In this document: positions 44,743 to 56,098 of the stretch, in pieces | Position numbering within the stretch: position 1 is the stretch's first letter | How the letters are laid out: each line of letters starts with the position of its first letter | DNA from: Lophium mytilinum | Taxonomy: Eukaryota > Ascomycota > Dothideomycetes > Mytilinidiales > Mytilinidiaceae | Assembly (NCBI GenBank): GCA_010093605.1 | Contig: MU004193.1 | Location: forward strand, 937,520-1,001,519 | DNA length: 64,000 nucleotides | Direction: 5' to 3' | The notes under the pieces: generated by a model | Seen by the model: the letters and a program-made list of their open reading frames with translations, nothing else | What the model was told of the DNA's origin: nothing | Databases searched by the model: none | Position numbers and translations under genes: made by a program

Positions 44743-45828
44743 ATGGGAGCAGATTATCAATCTCTCCCCACCGAATTGCGATGCCAAATCGTCTCCGAAT
44801 TAGTCGATACAATCCACCTCCTCCATAGCAAGCCACCGCTACTAGGATCCCCCAATCTCCGGCAGGTATGCCATCAGATGGCGGACGACCTCGACCTCCT
44901 CTCCGCTTCCTGGATCCCACCCAAAGACACAATCGCCCTATGCTATACCCCCAGCTCCATCGCCATGCTTACGGCCCTCCAAACCCACTATGCCACAATT
45001 GCCCGCGTCTCCAACCGGCCCTGGCACGGCTTCCGCATTCTCGAGCTTCTACTATATAGCAAAGCGGCCTTCTCTTCCGATTCCGGAGCACCACAGTTCA
45101 TCAAGTTTCTCAACTGGCACCACGGCATGGGACTCACTCCTTTCCATCAGAAGTGGTTCGATGCCCTCCGCCACCTCCCACTAGCTATCAATCTCATTCG
45201 CATCGATCTCACGCGGCCGGACAATTACATCCCGAACACCTTTTGCTCACTCTCCACGCACGAGCTCTGGATGAAGTGCGAAGAACTCTTCGTCACAATG
45301 GCGGTAGTCCTGCAATTCGACCGCGATGACGCGCTCGCGCTCCCAGGCGCGAGTAGATGGAATTTTCCGAATCCGTTCGTCCTAGGCCGATCATGGGCTA
45401 CGATCCTACGTCCCCCACGTGGGTTTGAGCTATTCGAGGAACTGCATACGATCAAACTCGAGGTTTGTGGGACGCTGCGTGCTCAAGACATCGCGGAATT
45501 TGACCGCGACACCTGGTTCGGCTTTTGGGGCGCTTGCGCGGGGCGCTCAAAGTTCTATGACCTGTCAGAGTTTGGGGTAAAGCGGCAGGGACGGAAGGGT
45601 AAGGCGGTAGCGGCGGGGATGAGAGTGGCAGTGATTGTGGTGATGCTCGGATTCCCGTTGCTGTGGAAGTTGATGCAGTGGCGGTGGCGTTTCTGGAGTA
45701 AGAGGTTGGCTTGGTTGGCGGAGACGGGTGGTAAAGATGTTGTGCGTTTTGCTTTCTTGATGGAGGTGACTTTCGTTTTGGTGGCTGTTGTGACGATAGC
45801 TTATGGGATTTGTGCACTCATGAAGTAG
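44743..45828 (+). CDS. F-box-like protein with C-terminal transmembrane helices
   Basis: A 361-residue single-exon protein and the first of four same-strand genes with an F-box/2EXR-like start. The N-terminus is YQSLPTELRCQIVSELVDTI followed by LRQVCHQMADDL, the usual pattern of an F-box-like helix bundle. The middle is without a recognised domain and has several Trp/His-rich segments. Unusually, two hydrophobic helices near the C-terminus (AVIVVMLGFPLLWKLMQW at about 290-308, FAFLMEVTFVLVAVVTIAYGI at about 336-356) suggest membrane attachment. The start codon is preceded by CAGCA and a leader rich in CTC/CCACC. Function is unknown. Confidence 0.65.
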   Translation: MGADYQSLPTELRCQIVSELVDTIHLLHSKPPLLGSPNLRQVCHQMADDLDLLSASWIPPKDTIALCYTPSSIAMLTALQTHYATIARVSNRPWHGFRILELLLYSKAAFSSDSGAPQFIKFLNWHHGMGLTPFHQKWFDALRHLPLAINLIRIDLTRPDNYIPNTFCSLSTHELWMKCEELFVTMAVVLQFDRDDALALPGASRWNFPNPFVLGRSWATILRPPRGFELFEELHTIKLEVCGTLRAQDIAEFDRDTWFGFWGACAGRSKFYDLSEFGVKRQGRKGKAVAAGMRVAVIVVMLGFPLLWKLMQWRWRFWSKRLAWLAETGGKDVVRFAFLMEVTFVLVAVVTIAYGICALMK

Positions 45829-46430
45829 GAGCGTTGGATTTGGGCAATAGAAGTATCGGGAAATTGAGCGAAGGGGGCAGTCAAGAGGTATGAACGTTTG
45901 ATGAGGTAAAGCTCCAAACTTCACATACTTATCGCCTACCTTCTCCTTGTATAAAAGCCGCGAGCGGTGATAAGCTGTAGCCTCATATCACAGGCTTTGG
46001 CTGTTCTCCCATCATACAGGTACCACCGGACCCTCCTATTTTGGTGAATCCACTAAAATAATACCCCTATCGCCAACAATTCTTGCACGATGCATCTAAG
46101 TACCTAAGAAAGCGCTGTCGGGTCCCTTCCTGTCTAGTCGCTTACTCAGCATCTGGTGTATATCATTCTTCCTTCCGCTAATTAGCTAGCTTCCTCACCA
46201 TCATCAATACAACAGCTTTTAGCCCCACATCCGGTCCTGATTGCTTTTCCATCTTACTGTCGCTCAGCGCTCAAATGCGACAAGACTTCATACACCCCAA
46301 GTCACGTTCATTCTTAATCTGAACTTTCTCTCCTATTAAACCCCCAAGGAGAACGCCTGGCACCTCGCAACAACATAAGCAACATCATCTCAACGCCACC
46401 TACCGAGCTTCAAACCCATTACCCCATTCC
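45829..46430. other. intergenic between array genes
   Basis: 602 bp. The second half is C/A-rich leader sequence for the next gene. Nothing else seen. Confidence 0.5.
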
Positions 46431-47529
46431 ATGTCGAACCTCAATGAGAGCGGTGCTGAGCCTGACTCTTCGCCACTGCTTCGACTTCCAACAGAGCTCA
46501 GGTTGATTATATGGGGCTTCCTTATCCAGGGGCCGGTTCACGTTAAATTAAAGCCAACGGAGGAGCCTCAGGAACGACGTACTTTCAGGAGAGCACCGCC
46601 GCACAAAACCGACATACCTAGGATGGCTGAGGAGCTTGGTGCCATGTACGTGAGCCCTTCGACTATATCCCAGCTCCGTGCAACTCTCTGCCACCGCTTG
46701 TGGTGGCTCATGGTGTTTCCTTCATCCCTGTCCAGACGGAGCCGAGTGAAGCCTCCATAAAGCACCGGGAATCCCTATAACCACGCACTAAACTAAGTTC
46801 TCACAAATACGTTAACACTGTCAAAGGAGCACAATAACCCCCAGCCTCCTTTCCACGTGCCAGAAAATCGCAAACGAGAGTGTCCCACTCATGGAAAAGC
46901 TACCCTTCATAATGGCATTGTCCGATGTTTCGAAAGCCATCGGCCAGATGACACGAGCTGAGAAGCGACGCATCAAACATGTCTGGATCACGGTTGGGCC
47001 TCATGACGAAAATTATTCCGGTATGCTGCACGATGCAATGCACTCCGGACTACGATACATCTTCAAGCTTGAAACCATCACGTTCATTCTTCCGCCTCCA
47101 ATGGTTGGGCTCGAAGTACAATGGCGGAGCGCGGCCCACTGTTACCTCGTGTACAAGGCGAAGGTCTGGCATCATCATGACCCTGATGAGTTATTCGCCG
47201 TCAGAACTCTTGAGCTCACACGGGGAACCTTTCTCCGCCTGCTCCAAGACCCCACCGTGAAAGCCGCTTTCGCCAAGTACCCGGACTTCAACCTCGAACC
47301 TGACCCCAATGAGGACTGGAGAGTCGGTGTAGAGAGGCTGCTTCAAGAGCACCCTGAAGCTAAGGATCTCTTTGGTCGTGACTGCAAGATTGTCGTTTGG
47401 CCTCGTTCGCCCCAAAATCTTGGGCAAGTTGTGGATATTACGAAGGAGCTGGCGAACAAATCGCATTGGTTTCCGAACACGACGTGCACTTGGAAGGTTG
47501 TGGACTGGAAGGATATCGATAAGATTTGA
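46431..47529 (+). CDS. 2EXR/F-box-like protein
   Basis: Two exons, 46431-46645 and 46845-47529. The 199-nt intron (donor GTACGT, acceptor CCCCCAG) joins GAI and LLSTCQKIANESVPLMEK in frame; 299 residues. The N-terminal motif LLRLPTELRLIIWGFLIQGP is the classic 2EXR/F-box-like start. After the splice, LLSTCQKIANESVPLMEKL fills the place of the family's 'cRq...ea..lfy' helix. The rest has WITVGPHDENYSGML and LETITFILPPPMVGLE, which resemble the beta segments of such fungal proteins. Without splicing the first exon would end early, so the two-exon model is preferred. Function is unknown. Confidence 0.7.
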
Positions 47530-47929
47530 AGCTAGACTCGACATGGCCGCTGCGGCACTACTCCGTAAGCCTGGGTGAACGGGTTTATCACTGCTTGGCT
47601 GAGAGGTTACTCGTTCGATAAGACTTTGAGGGGTAGACTGGCCAAAACTGTTTGTATGCTTTTTTTTACAAACCTTACAATCAGATGAGATAATGCTTAA
47701 ATATGCGTCTCGCCAAACATGTGATCGAAGTCGGGAGAACATAATGCCAAGAACACTAGACTCCCTCCATCCATGGTTCATCATTTGCACAGCACACTGT
47801 CACTAACAGCAAGCTCTCTACCTCAACTCTGTCCTCACTCTTCAATAACAGTGCTATATTCGAATCTTGTAACACCGACACCTCTCAGTTCCACAGAGAA
47901 TCTTTATCAACCTCCCGCAACCGTTCAAC
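47530..47929. other. intergenic between array genes
   Basis: 400 bp, with a T-run near 47660 and a C/A-rich leader before 47930. Confidence 0.5.
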
Positions 47930-48721
47930 ATGTCTCTCCCCGAATGGACTAATTCCTTACGACAGGATGAATCCCGCCTCAGCTTCCTCGATCTCGCCAT
48001 CGAGATTCGAGAACAGATCTACGACGCATCGCTCGTCGACGCCCGCTGTTCCATCATCGACTGTCATTCCGACGTCTCTCAACACCACGACGGACTAAGC
48101 CTCAAAGCATTAAGCCTCTGTCGCCAAACGAGGGCAGAAGTTGCGAAGGTCTGTAGTCGAAAGACGTTTGAGGGCCACGCCTCATTGACGACCTACCGAC
48201 GACTTCATATCATAAATTATGAAGTGATGGAAAGGACCGAACTACCTATCGCTCGTTCGGTCCCTCCCGCCTTAGCGATGTATATCACTAGTCTCGCCTA
48301 CACTGTACGTTGTGGCCAGCTGTGGGGTGACCCTTTATGCCTCGTATCACTTCATGTCCATCTTCATTATTGGATCGTACGCATAGCGAAGCAGATTCGA
48401 GATGTTTTTCCTGCATCCAGAAACGTTACCTTCGTCCTATTGCATGATACTTCGAATGTTGATCTCGTAAACGAGAGATCCGATGAGAAGATTGAAGAGC
48501 TTGGGAAGGCCAGCGAGTCAGCCAAGGTCGCCGTCTACGAACATGTCACAAACTTCTGGAGAAATACCCACAGACTCCATTGGGGAGATGTTCCGGATTG
48601 GGTCGAGCTCAAGTTCGAACCACGATACATCGAGACCCATACTGTCCTCCCTAGGGTTGTGGTTGATTTGGGCGAGATTTGGGAGATGCTCAAGAAGGAA
48701 CGAGGCGCGGAAAGAGAGTAA
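47930..48721 (+). CDS. 2EXR/F-box-like protein
   Basis: A 263-residue single-exon protein. The signature start is FLDLAIEIREQIYDASLVDA, followed by LKALSLCRQTRAEVAKVCSRKTFEGHASL, which matches the helix with conserved C-R-Q seen across this fungal family. The C-terminal part has WVELKFEPRYIE, also present in the next gene as WVEFEFVMPR, so the two are likely paralogues. No signal peptide or membrane helix. Function is unknown. Confidence 0.7.
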   Translation: MSLPEWTNSLRQDESRLSFLDLAIEIREQIYDASLVDARCSIIDCHSDVSQHHDGLSLKALSLCRQTRAEVAKVCSRKTFEGHASLTTYRRLHIINYEVMERTELPIARSVPPALAMYITSLAYTVRCGQLWGDPLCLVSLHVHLHYWIVRIAKQIRDVFPASRNVTFVLLHDTSNVDLVNERSDEKIEELGKASESAKVAVYEHVTNFWRNTHRLHWGDVPDWVELKFEPRYIETHTVLPRVVVDLGEIWEMLKKERGAERE

Positions 48722-49070
48722 CTACCCAGAGATGGCATCATCATGGTAACAGCCAAATACCATTTTTACGAAGCACAGAACAACCTTAAGAGCCTTACAG
48801 GGTGCAGCTGGTAGTATTGGTGGTTGGTCTCTTCGTGGGACCCCAACTGGCCTGTTCTCAACCACGGTCTGCCATCCCTGGAACCGTGATCACAAACACA
48901 CAATTAGAAAACGTTCAGAACCGACGCAGCTAAAAAAAAGTACCCCCACTTCGGCAGCGTACTCAGATTCTACGTCAGCAAGAACTCTCGACTACCATCT
49001 CACTCCTCTCACCCATACCAACCTTCCCTCCGAAAGCCACTCCACCTCAACCCCTCAGTCGCCCTCCAAG
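48722..49070. other. intergenic between array genes
   Basis: 349 bp ending in a strongly C/A-rich leader before 49071. Confidence 0.5.
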
Positions 49071-49965
49071 ATGTCTCTCCTCTCATGTCCCCCATCCAAA
49101 AAGCTCTCCCCCACCCGCCCCAGCTTCCCCGACCTCCCCTCCGAGCTCCGCATCCGCATCTACCACACCCTCCTCCTCATCCCCGGCCTCCTCATCTCCC
49201 CACGCCTCAAAACGACACCCGCGACCTCAGCCGTGCTCCATGCGCTCAAACCCCCGCACCACCGCGCCAAACCCTCCGCCTCCGCTCTCAAAGTCTATTC
49301 CATCTGCCGGCAAATCACTGCTGAAGCCCTGCACGAGTTCTACTCCCAAAACACCTTCTGCGCCGCAAACGGCTGCATAAGCATCCGTTATAGGATGATC
49401 ACAGGAGCCGGCGATCCGCATGAGGATGGAGTGATCTACACGCTCAACCCTCAGAAACCTCTGAGGGCCGTGGAACCAGAGTACGTGCATCTGGTCAGAG
49501 AGCTGGGATATGTAATTCCACCGGTGGCCTGCCTGAGGAACCGCGCAGTGATGGACTTCGTACGACCCGTGCAAGAGGCTTTCCCAGCCTTGCGCAAAGT
49601 CGTGTTCTTTATACGTACCAATTTTGATGCGACGGATCTTGCGGAAGAGATTGGGCATCCGTGGTTTGATTGGGAGTTTCTTCAGGGGGATCTTGATGGA
49701 GAAGTGATGGATAGGATTCAGGAAGATGTCACGGTTTTAGTTAAGGAGAAGTTAGACAGAGCTTTTTTTTGGGGTGGGTGAAGCGACAAAGCAAATCCCT
49801 GGTTGGGTCGAGTTCGAGTTTGTTATGCCTAGAGCAGGGAGATGTTCGGGGCACTGGTACTTGAAGTATTGGCTGGAAATATATCTAAACGCGATTTGGA
49901 AGGGGCGGGGCGTATTTGCGTTGAAAGATTATATTGAGAGGGTAGAACGAGAGAGCTTGTGGTAA
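49071..49965 (+). pseudogene. 2EXR/F-box-like gene with an apparent frameshift in a T8 run
   Basis: The frame from 49071 has FPDLPSELRIRIYHTLLLIPG and KVYSICRQITAEALHEFYSQNTF, then runs to DRAFFWGG and stops at 49781. The following codons in another frame (from 49774) encode IPGWVEFEFVMPR and on to ERVERESLW, which continues the family as seen in the neighbouring gene (WVELKFEPRYIE). The change of frame falls at a run of eight T at 49763-49770. One fewer T would keep a single reading frame. This may be a real recent mutation, strain variation or a sequencing/assembly error. If the shorter protein is used it ends at residue 236. Function is unknown. Confidence 0.65.
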
Positions 49966-50363
49966 ACTACCTGGAGAACGAAGGTCGGATGTCGGAGGGC
50001 GCAATTTTGGGGGGCGCGTTTGGGATGAAGTTTCCTTCATGTCGCGAGACTGGTCAAGGGCTGGAGCTGAAAACGACGTGTTATTTCGAAAACCGGAGCG
50101 ACTCTGGCGAGGAAGACTTGAAAAGTTATACGTAGGCGTCCAGTATCGTTTATAGTGGTCTAAGTTCCCAAACTGTCAAGGTGACAACTGAAATAGTAAT
50201 TTTGGGCTGAATCAAAGACGAGTGTGATCATGATGAAATTGATAGAATCAGGTACCCAGGATGTCGACTCGAACACTCAAAAAGGAGCAAAATCAAAAGG
50301 AGCCTCTCCAATCCAACAAGAAACCCACCTTGAAACCCAAAAGTCAAAACCTGCTCTCTGAAA
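49966..50363. other. intergenic, convergent gene ends
   Basis: 398 bp between the last array gene and the annexin 3' end. Nothing recognised. Confidence 0.5.
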
Positions 50364-52167
50364 TTACTCCACACAAGAAACAAGCAGCCTCTCTTGGTCG
50401 CCTCTTGTCTCGCCCTTGATACGGTTGATAAGCGTCGTCTTGTACTTCGCCTTGAACGCAGCTTCGACCTGGTTCATGTACTGCCGGTTCCAGTGAATGC
50501 GGACTACGCGGTCGACCAGAAGCTTGTCTTTGGTACCCATACCAGCCATCGTAGCCTCCAGCTGATCCGCATCGCTCGCCGCACGGTCGATACCGCGGGC
50601 AATGATGAGAAGAAGTGCGTCCTCCATGTGGCCACTGAAACGGCCCTTCACCACGCTAGCAAGGGACTTGTGGAATTTCTGCTGATAGCCTTGGGCGATG
50701 GCGCGAATTTGGTTATCATTCCGGCTGGTCAAGATCTGGCAAACCTGGACGGCATCCTTGTTGATCGCGTTGCCGAGGGAGCGCTGGAGCTCAGCGATGT
50801 CCTGGTCGATCTGCTGCGGGATGACGGGAACCGAGTCTTCGTTGCGGCGCGCTCCGATGACCATCATGTACATCTGCTCGGTGGCACCGGAGAGATCGCC
50901 CCTGAGGTCGGCTTCGAGAGTCTTGTGGAAGATGGTCTGATACTCGGCTTTGATGGCGTTGATGTCCGCGTTGCTTCTGCAAAGAAGGACGTCGTCAAGA
51001 ACAGTTTCCTTGGTTCCGAAACCTTCTAATTTGTTAATTTAGCTAGAGAGACTGTATCGCATGAAGCAGTCGCGTACCTTTCATCGCTTCATACAGCATG
51101 TGGGCATCGTGAGTTAGCGGACCCCAAACAAGGGCTACAAGTCCTTGCTCGAGGTAGCCAGAAGTCTCTCTCTTGATCTCTGTGATTAGATCCTTCTTGT
51201 ACTTGGCACTGTATTGCAGGCGAATGCTATTCATCTTAGCGGGATCGGGTTTTGACAGGACGCGGATGAGCTCCTTCTCATTGGTTCCGATCCCCTTCAT
51301 AGCTCTATCGATAATCAGTTGATGTTCCATCATAGTGACACAAAGAGAGCCTTACTTTTCGACAACCGTGACCTCGGCATCGGAAGGAACTTGGGGCAAT
51401 TGGCTAGGTGCGTATCCGAAAGTCGGAGGAGTTGGCACAGCATACGGAGCCTGAGCTCCATAAGCAGGCTGCCCATATTGACCGGGTGGCGGCGCTCCAT
51501 ATGCGCCTGGTTGCCCCGGTGGAGGTCCTTGACCATACTGCTGTGGCGGGGGAGCTCCATATTGCTGCGGTCTGACGCGTGTAAGCTATTTGTCAAGAAG
51601 ACGGCCACGGAAGAAGAGGTTAAACACTCACGGCGCTCCGTATTGACCCGCAGGGGGGTGTCCGTACTGTTGGGGCGGAGGTGCTCCGTACTGGCCGGGA
51701 GGAGGCTGTCCATACTGGCCTGGAGGAGGCTGTCCATATTGTTGCGGCCTGGTAGAGCTGTAAGATGATTGTCGCAACCACGACTAGATTCAGACTCACG
51801 GCGGATACTGCTGCTGCGGAGGGTAACCCGGCGCCGGCGATCCTGGGTATTGACCTTGTTGTCTGGTAACTGTAAGACGGCTGTTGCGACCAATAGTTGC
51901 ATTCTGGACACTCACGGCGGAGGATATCCCTGCGGCGGTGGTGCTCCGTATTGACCTTGAGGAGGAGGGGGGCCGTAGCCTTGCTGCTGAGGAGGATAAG
52001 GAGATCCCTGGGGTGGGTATTGAGGCGGTTGACCGTAGGGCGGCTGCGGCGAGTCTGATTTGTGAATGTTAGTTGAGCTCCAGAGGCAATTGGAATATGC
52101 GCAAAGCTTTAATAGGTAGAAAGCTGTACTTACGGCCTTGGGGAGGGTACTGTGGATAGCCAGACAT
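50364..52167 (-). CDS. annexin with a proline/glutamine/tyrosine-rich N-terminus
   Basis: Seven exons on the minus strand: 52134-52167, 51916-52054, 51800-51862, 51632-51748, 51356-51571, 51078-51304 and 50364-51022, with introns of 51-79 nt; 484 residues. The N-terminal exons 1-5 encode a low-complexity region of Q-Y-G, P-P-P and P-P-Q repeats (about 185 residues). The C-terminal four annexin repeats start at AMKGIGTNEKELIRVL, EAMKGFGTKETVLDDV, LQRSLGNAINKDAVQV and ATMAGMGTKDKLLVDRV. The GxGT calcium-loop motif is kept in repeats 1, 2 and 4 but not 3. It would bind phospholipid in a Ca2+-dependent manner at membranes. Exons 2-4 and their introns look duplicated (see findings). The start ATG gives M-S-G-Y. 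Confidence 0.9.
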
Positions 52168-53070
52168 GGTGATGGTGCTTTGTATAAACCCAAGTCTTGC
52201 GCCTGTAGGTGTCTAGGCAATGCTAACCTCAAAGAAAGTAAGTATTGAATCGTCGCAACTCGTATAGACCTCTCACTTACTGCAAATATTACAGTAGCGC
52301 TATGCACTTCTCGTGGGAAAGGATTGTGTGTAGCAGAAAGGACGTGGGGAAGATGGAGGTAGGAGAGCTGATGACAGAATTAATGGAGGGGCGGGCCATG
52401 ACATATGATGGCGCGCAAGCACTGCCCCGCCGGACCTCGAGACCTGCCATGGGACGGAAAGGTGGCGGTGCTCGAGTTCCAAGCATTTGGCGCGTGGCTG
52501 CCTACGAAACCAGAACACGAGAGGAATGGTGAACTGGCTGATCCCTCAAAGGGGGCGAAGTCTGCCGGCTCCCGGCAAGAGAGGCGTCTTGGACTCTTGG
52601 CATTGAGGCTGATGTTTCCGAGATCGCCTTACATATATCACGTGATGAGATATTGCGCCGCAGATTCAGAAGTAGTTATTCTATTCTATAAGAGACTGGT
52701 ATTGATCTTGAAGACAGCTTCTTTGTTTCACTTCGTATCGCAAGACAACTACCCCCCAGCGCTTGATCTGTTAATGTAGAGAACATCGCTGAGGTGCTTT
52801 CGCCGAATTTGGAAAATGGGCACTTGGGTAAGAAAAATCAGGGATGACATTTACAGGCTTTTGGCACAATGGTGCCACCCCAGAGTCACTTAAGCGTGAA
52901 TAAGCAGCGGGTTTCATTGGACATCGAGATTTGCGGCACTGTGAGCTTGTAGCGCCTCATCCTGAAGAATAAGTTGGGGTAAATATAGATACATCCAAAT
53001 GTTCTCAAACATCCCGCAAAATACACCTAGCCTCGAATCCTAGGGAATAACCTTGAGATGCCTCAGCCTC
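52168..53070. other. intergenic, no gene seen
   Basis: About 0.9 kb; promoter side of the annexin and 3' side of the chitinase. Frames over 52245-52779 are shadows of each other with no domain. Confidence 0.5.
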
Positions 53071-54669
53071 TCACTTATTCTTCGCCGCCATCACCTTGAT
53101 ATGGCTCCAGTCATAGCTATCTTCTCCCAAACTCCACGCCATGACCCCACCCAGCTTCAAAGGCTTCACAATTTGGTCAAATTTTTTCTCCATCAGGTCC
53201 ACAGTATCCCACGTCCAGAACAAACGCTGAGCAAATTCGTAATAGTACTGGCCTCCCGCCGTCGTATCTGTGAATCCTTGAGACCTCGCCTTCGTCCATG
53301 ACCCTAGCACATCCGCATCTTTACACCCACCGTTTGAAAAGACATGCTGGCACCCTCCTTTGCAATAGTCGTCGGTGGTCCCACAGTAACCAGCATACGA
53401 GCAGCAAGAGCCCGCGGGACACGAGTGCCCGTTCGCACCGCACGAGCCGTCACTTGAAACCGTGATGCTGCCGGCGGCAGGAAGCGGCGCCATGTTGGCT
53501 GTTTCGAACGTTACTGTGCCGGAGAGCTTGGTGTCGGCGCCGGTGATGGGATCTTCGAGTTGTGCAAGCGGGCAGCCGAGGGGAGTTTGGCAGTCGCCCT
53601 TGGTGGTGTACCACTTGGCGTAATATGCAAAGCCCAGGTTTATCTTTGCTGGGTCAAGCCCAACGCCTATGTAGCTTTGAATGGAATCGTGGGAGTCATG
53701 GATGGAAGTGTGGTGGCCGGTCACGTCGTTCCGGCGGTTGGAGAGGTCGTAGGTCATGATCTACAGAATGTAGTGAGTTTATGCGACTTGCAAGTGTCTC
53801 CAACTCTTTGCTATGGACCACTTACATTGACGAAATCTACGTGTGGCCAGATGTTCGGGCCCGTCTCCTTAGTATAGGCCATCATGTAAGTCGACTTTCC
53901 GGGCACCGCGATAGACAGTATCTTCGTGCCGATGGCCGTGCGAATAGCAGCGAGCATCTTGGGAAAATTTGCGATCTCGTCCGCCGGGCTCCCTGCGTCA
54001 GTCTTGTAGTTCTGCCCGTTACCGCCGGGATACTCCCAGTCGATGTCAACCCCGTCCGCACCAGTGGTCTCCAACATTGTGTTCACAGCTGTTGCGAAAG
54101 CGGCCATACTAGCCGGGTCTTTCGCTCTTGCCCCGAAGCCTGGCTCCGGTTGACCCCAGCCACCGATGGTGATCATGACCTTGACGTCCTGGCCATACTC
54201 GGAGCGGATTGTATCGACGGACACGAAGGGGTGGTAGGTCTCTAGCGAGTTCGCGTCCGCAAATCCAAGCACGACGTGCGTAATGCCGGCACGGTCTTCG
54301 GCTTTACCGGGGCGGCTTGGATGCCATCTACAGGAAGAGTCAGCGGATCAAGGGCGAGAAACTTCGATGGTTAACGAGAACGGGAATAACCAAAACAAGA
54401 AAGGAAAACGACTTCAAGCGAAACTAATTGAAAAAATAACGAAGCAATAACAACGAGGTTGTGGAGCAGCGGGTAGCAGATCGAACATTTCGCGCAACTG
54501 AGTCCGTTCTCAAGGCGTACGTATCATGAAAAACCATTTGCAGTGCTTCTAAGGGCGATAAAAAAGAATGTACTTACTGATCGTGATACATCACGAATCT
54601 TTTTGGGGCCTGGGCTACTGCAATGCCCCAGCTAGTCGCCATGACGGCGAAGATGCTAGAAGTACGCAT
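53071..54669 (-). CDS. secreted GH18 chitinase with embedded chitin-binding (CBM18) module
   Basis: Three exons: 54578-54669, 53826-54327 and 53071-53760, with introns of 250 and 65 nt; 427 residues. The signal peptide (MRTSSIFAVMATSWGIAVAQA) is followed by PKRFVMYHDQ, the start of the GH18 barrel. Barrel landmarks are VMITIGGWG and the catalytic DxDxE in GVDIDWEYPGG. FVNIMTYDL, split by the second intron, comes next, with GLDPAKINLGFAYYAKWY and the final GGVMAWSLGEDSYDW after it. A hevein-like module, CGANGHSCPAGSCCSYAGYCG, is inserted between the barrel halves at about residues 290-330, as in a known fungal GH18 subtype. It likely degrades chitin outside the cell. It is a different subtype from the chitinase at 24167. 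Confidence 0.92.
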
Positions 54670-56098
54670 TTCGAGGTCGCTTCTGAGAACCGGTAACGAT
54701 ATGTTTCTAGAAAGGAACTAGCACGCTGCTGTTCTCTGACCACGGTACTGTGAACGATAGTGCGAAGTCGGCTGAGATGATTGAAGGGAGAGTATAGAGA
54801 ATAATGCGCTTGGTACGGATGAGGTGCCTCAATAGTTATATAAGGACTTCGGATGCTGTGCTCTTGAATGAAGAAGACGATAGAATGACTGAAGTAAAGA
54901 AGAAACCTTCCATTGCATGCGACGAGCGTTCCTACTTATACCCACGATTACCTCTGATGCATCGGGTGCTCTAATCCCGCGATATAGCTACGGCCACCAC
55001 TTGGTAAGTGTCTGAAACATTTCCATAATATAAGAGGCGTCGTACGGTCCGTACTGTGCCCTACGGCACATTTCATCTGCGCAACTGTTCACCCTTCGCT
55101 CAAGGAGAAATGCGCTCGGTTCGAGGCAAGGGCCAGCGTGAAGGAGGAGCTTGAGGGAAAGAGGCATTTCTTTATTGAGAAGTACAATTGCGGAAGACAA
55201 TTCTGAACATAAAAGTTTCTCTTGGTTCCGTTTCTGAGGAGTTATATTTGCTTCCCTACTTGCGGATTGTAACTGCCTGAGGGCCTGGTGCTACAACCTT
55301 TACAAGGGGCCTGGTGCTACAATTACAAGGGGCCTGGTGCTACAGTTACAAGGGGTGGCGGTGCAACTTTGGGCGGCGTGGAGTGGACCTCTTACTGTGC
55401 CGTGGCTATTCAAAGCCCATATTACCTAGGTAGGCCCGGAGGATTGTGCTCGTTTCGAAACTCGAGATGCGCCGTCGGATAGTGGGGTACTGATGATGGA
55501 GAAGAGGCACGAGGTCTGCAAAGAAGACTCGTTTCATTAAAATTGAGCTTACCGATTTGGGTTATATGCACGTGACTGAAATAGTCTATTCCTGGCGTCT
55601 GTGGAATTGATATATGCAGCTTTTGTATATTCTTCAAACACTTCGTGACTCTATGGTCGTAAGAGTAACGCCATTTGAATAGGGCGACTTGTGTTTCGCC
55701 GACCCAGCTTCGGACAGCGTCACAGAAAGCGCAAACGATGATACACTTCACCGTGATTCCCAAACTCACAACGAGCAGCTGTCCTTTCTGTCTTCTAGCT
55801 ATTGTGTGATTTGTCGCTACATCGAAACCTAACCATGTTTTACAAGCTGGTACGCCTCATTCTATTACCCATGGACCGTTCGAGCAAAACCACGGTTCGC
55901 TGTGGCCGCGCTCTGAACTCGACGAATGGTACCGCGGTCCTGTGTCAAGCCCACTATTCCTAGAGGATTCCTTCCGTTAGCCCTTTTCCTATAACCTTTT
56001 CATGGGATCTGAAGATTCAGGACGACTTCTTCCTCTTTCTTCTCCCAAGCAGATCCACGCAAAGAGTTCAAATAGGCACCTGACCTTCAACCAATACC
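54670..56098. other. intergenic with a small tandem repeat
   Basis: About 1.4 kb. Contains the chitinase promoter and the 23-26-bp tandem repeat below. A 115-codon minus-strand frame (55422-55769) is not supported. Confidence 0.5.
55281..55367 (+). repeat. 23-26-bp tandem repeat
   Basis: Three and a half copies of gggcctggtgctaca(a/g)ttacaag; unit 1 has a 3-bp insertion, and the last copy is partial and changed to gggtggcggtgcaac. Non-coding. Confidence 0.85.

Noticed and set aside
49763-49770. Programmed frameshift in the array gene
   Set aside because: No known slippery-site plus structure context and no family precedent; mutation or sequence error is more likely.
51330-51911. 193-codon minus-strand frame across annexin exons
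   Set aside because: It reads through introns in the wrong frame; the annexin exon model explains the region.
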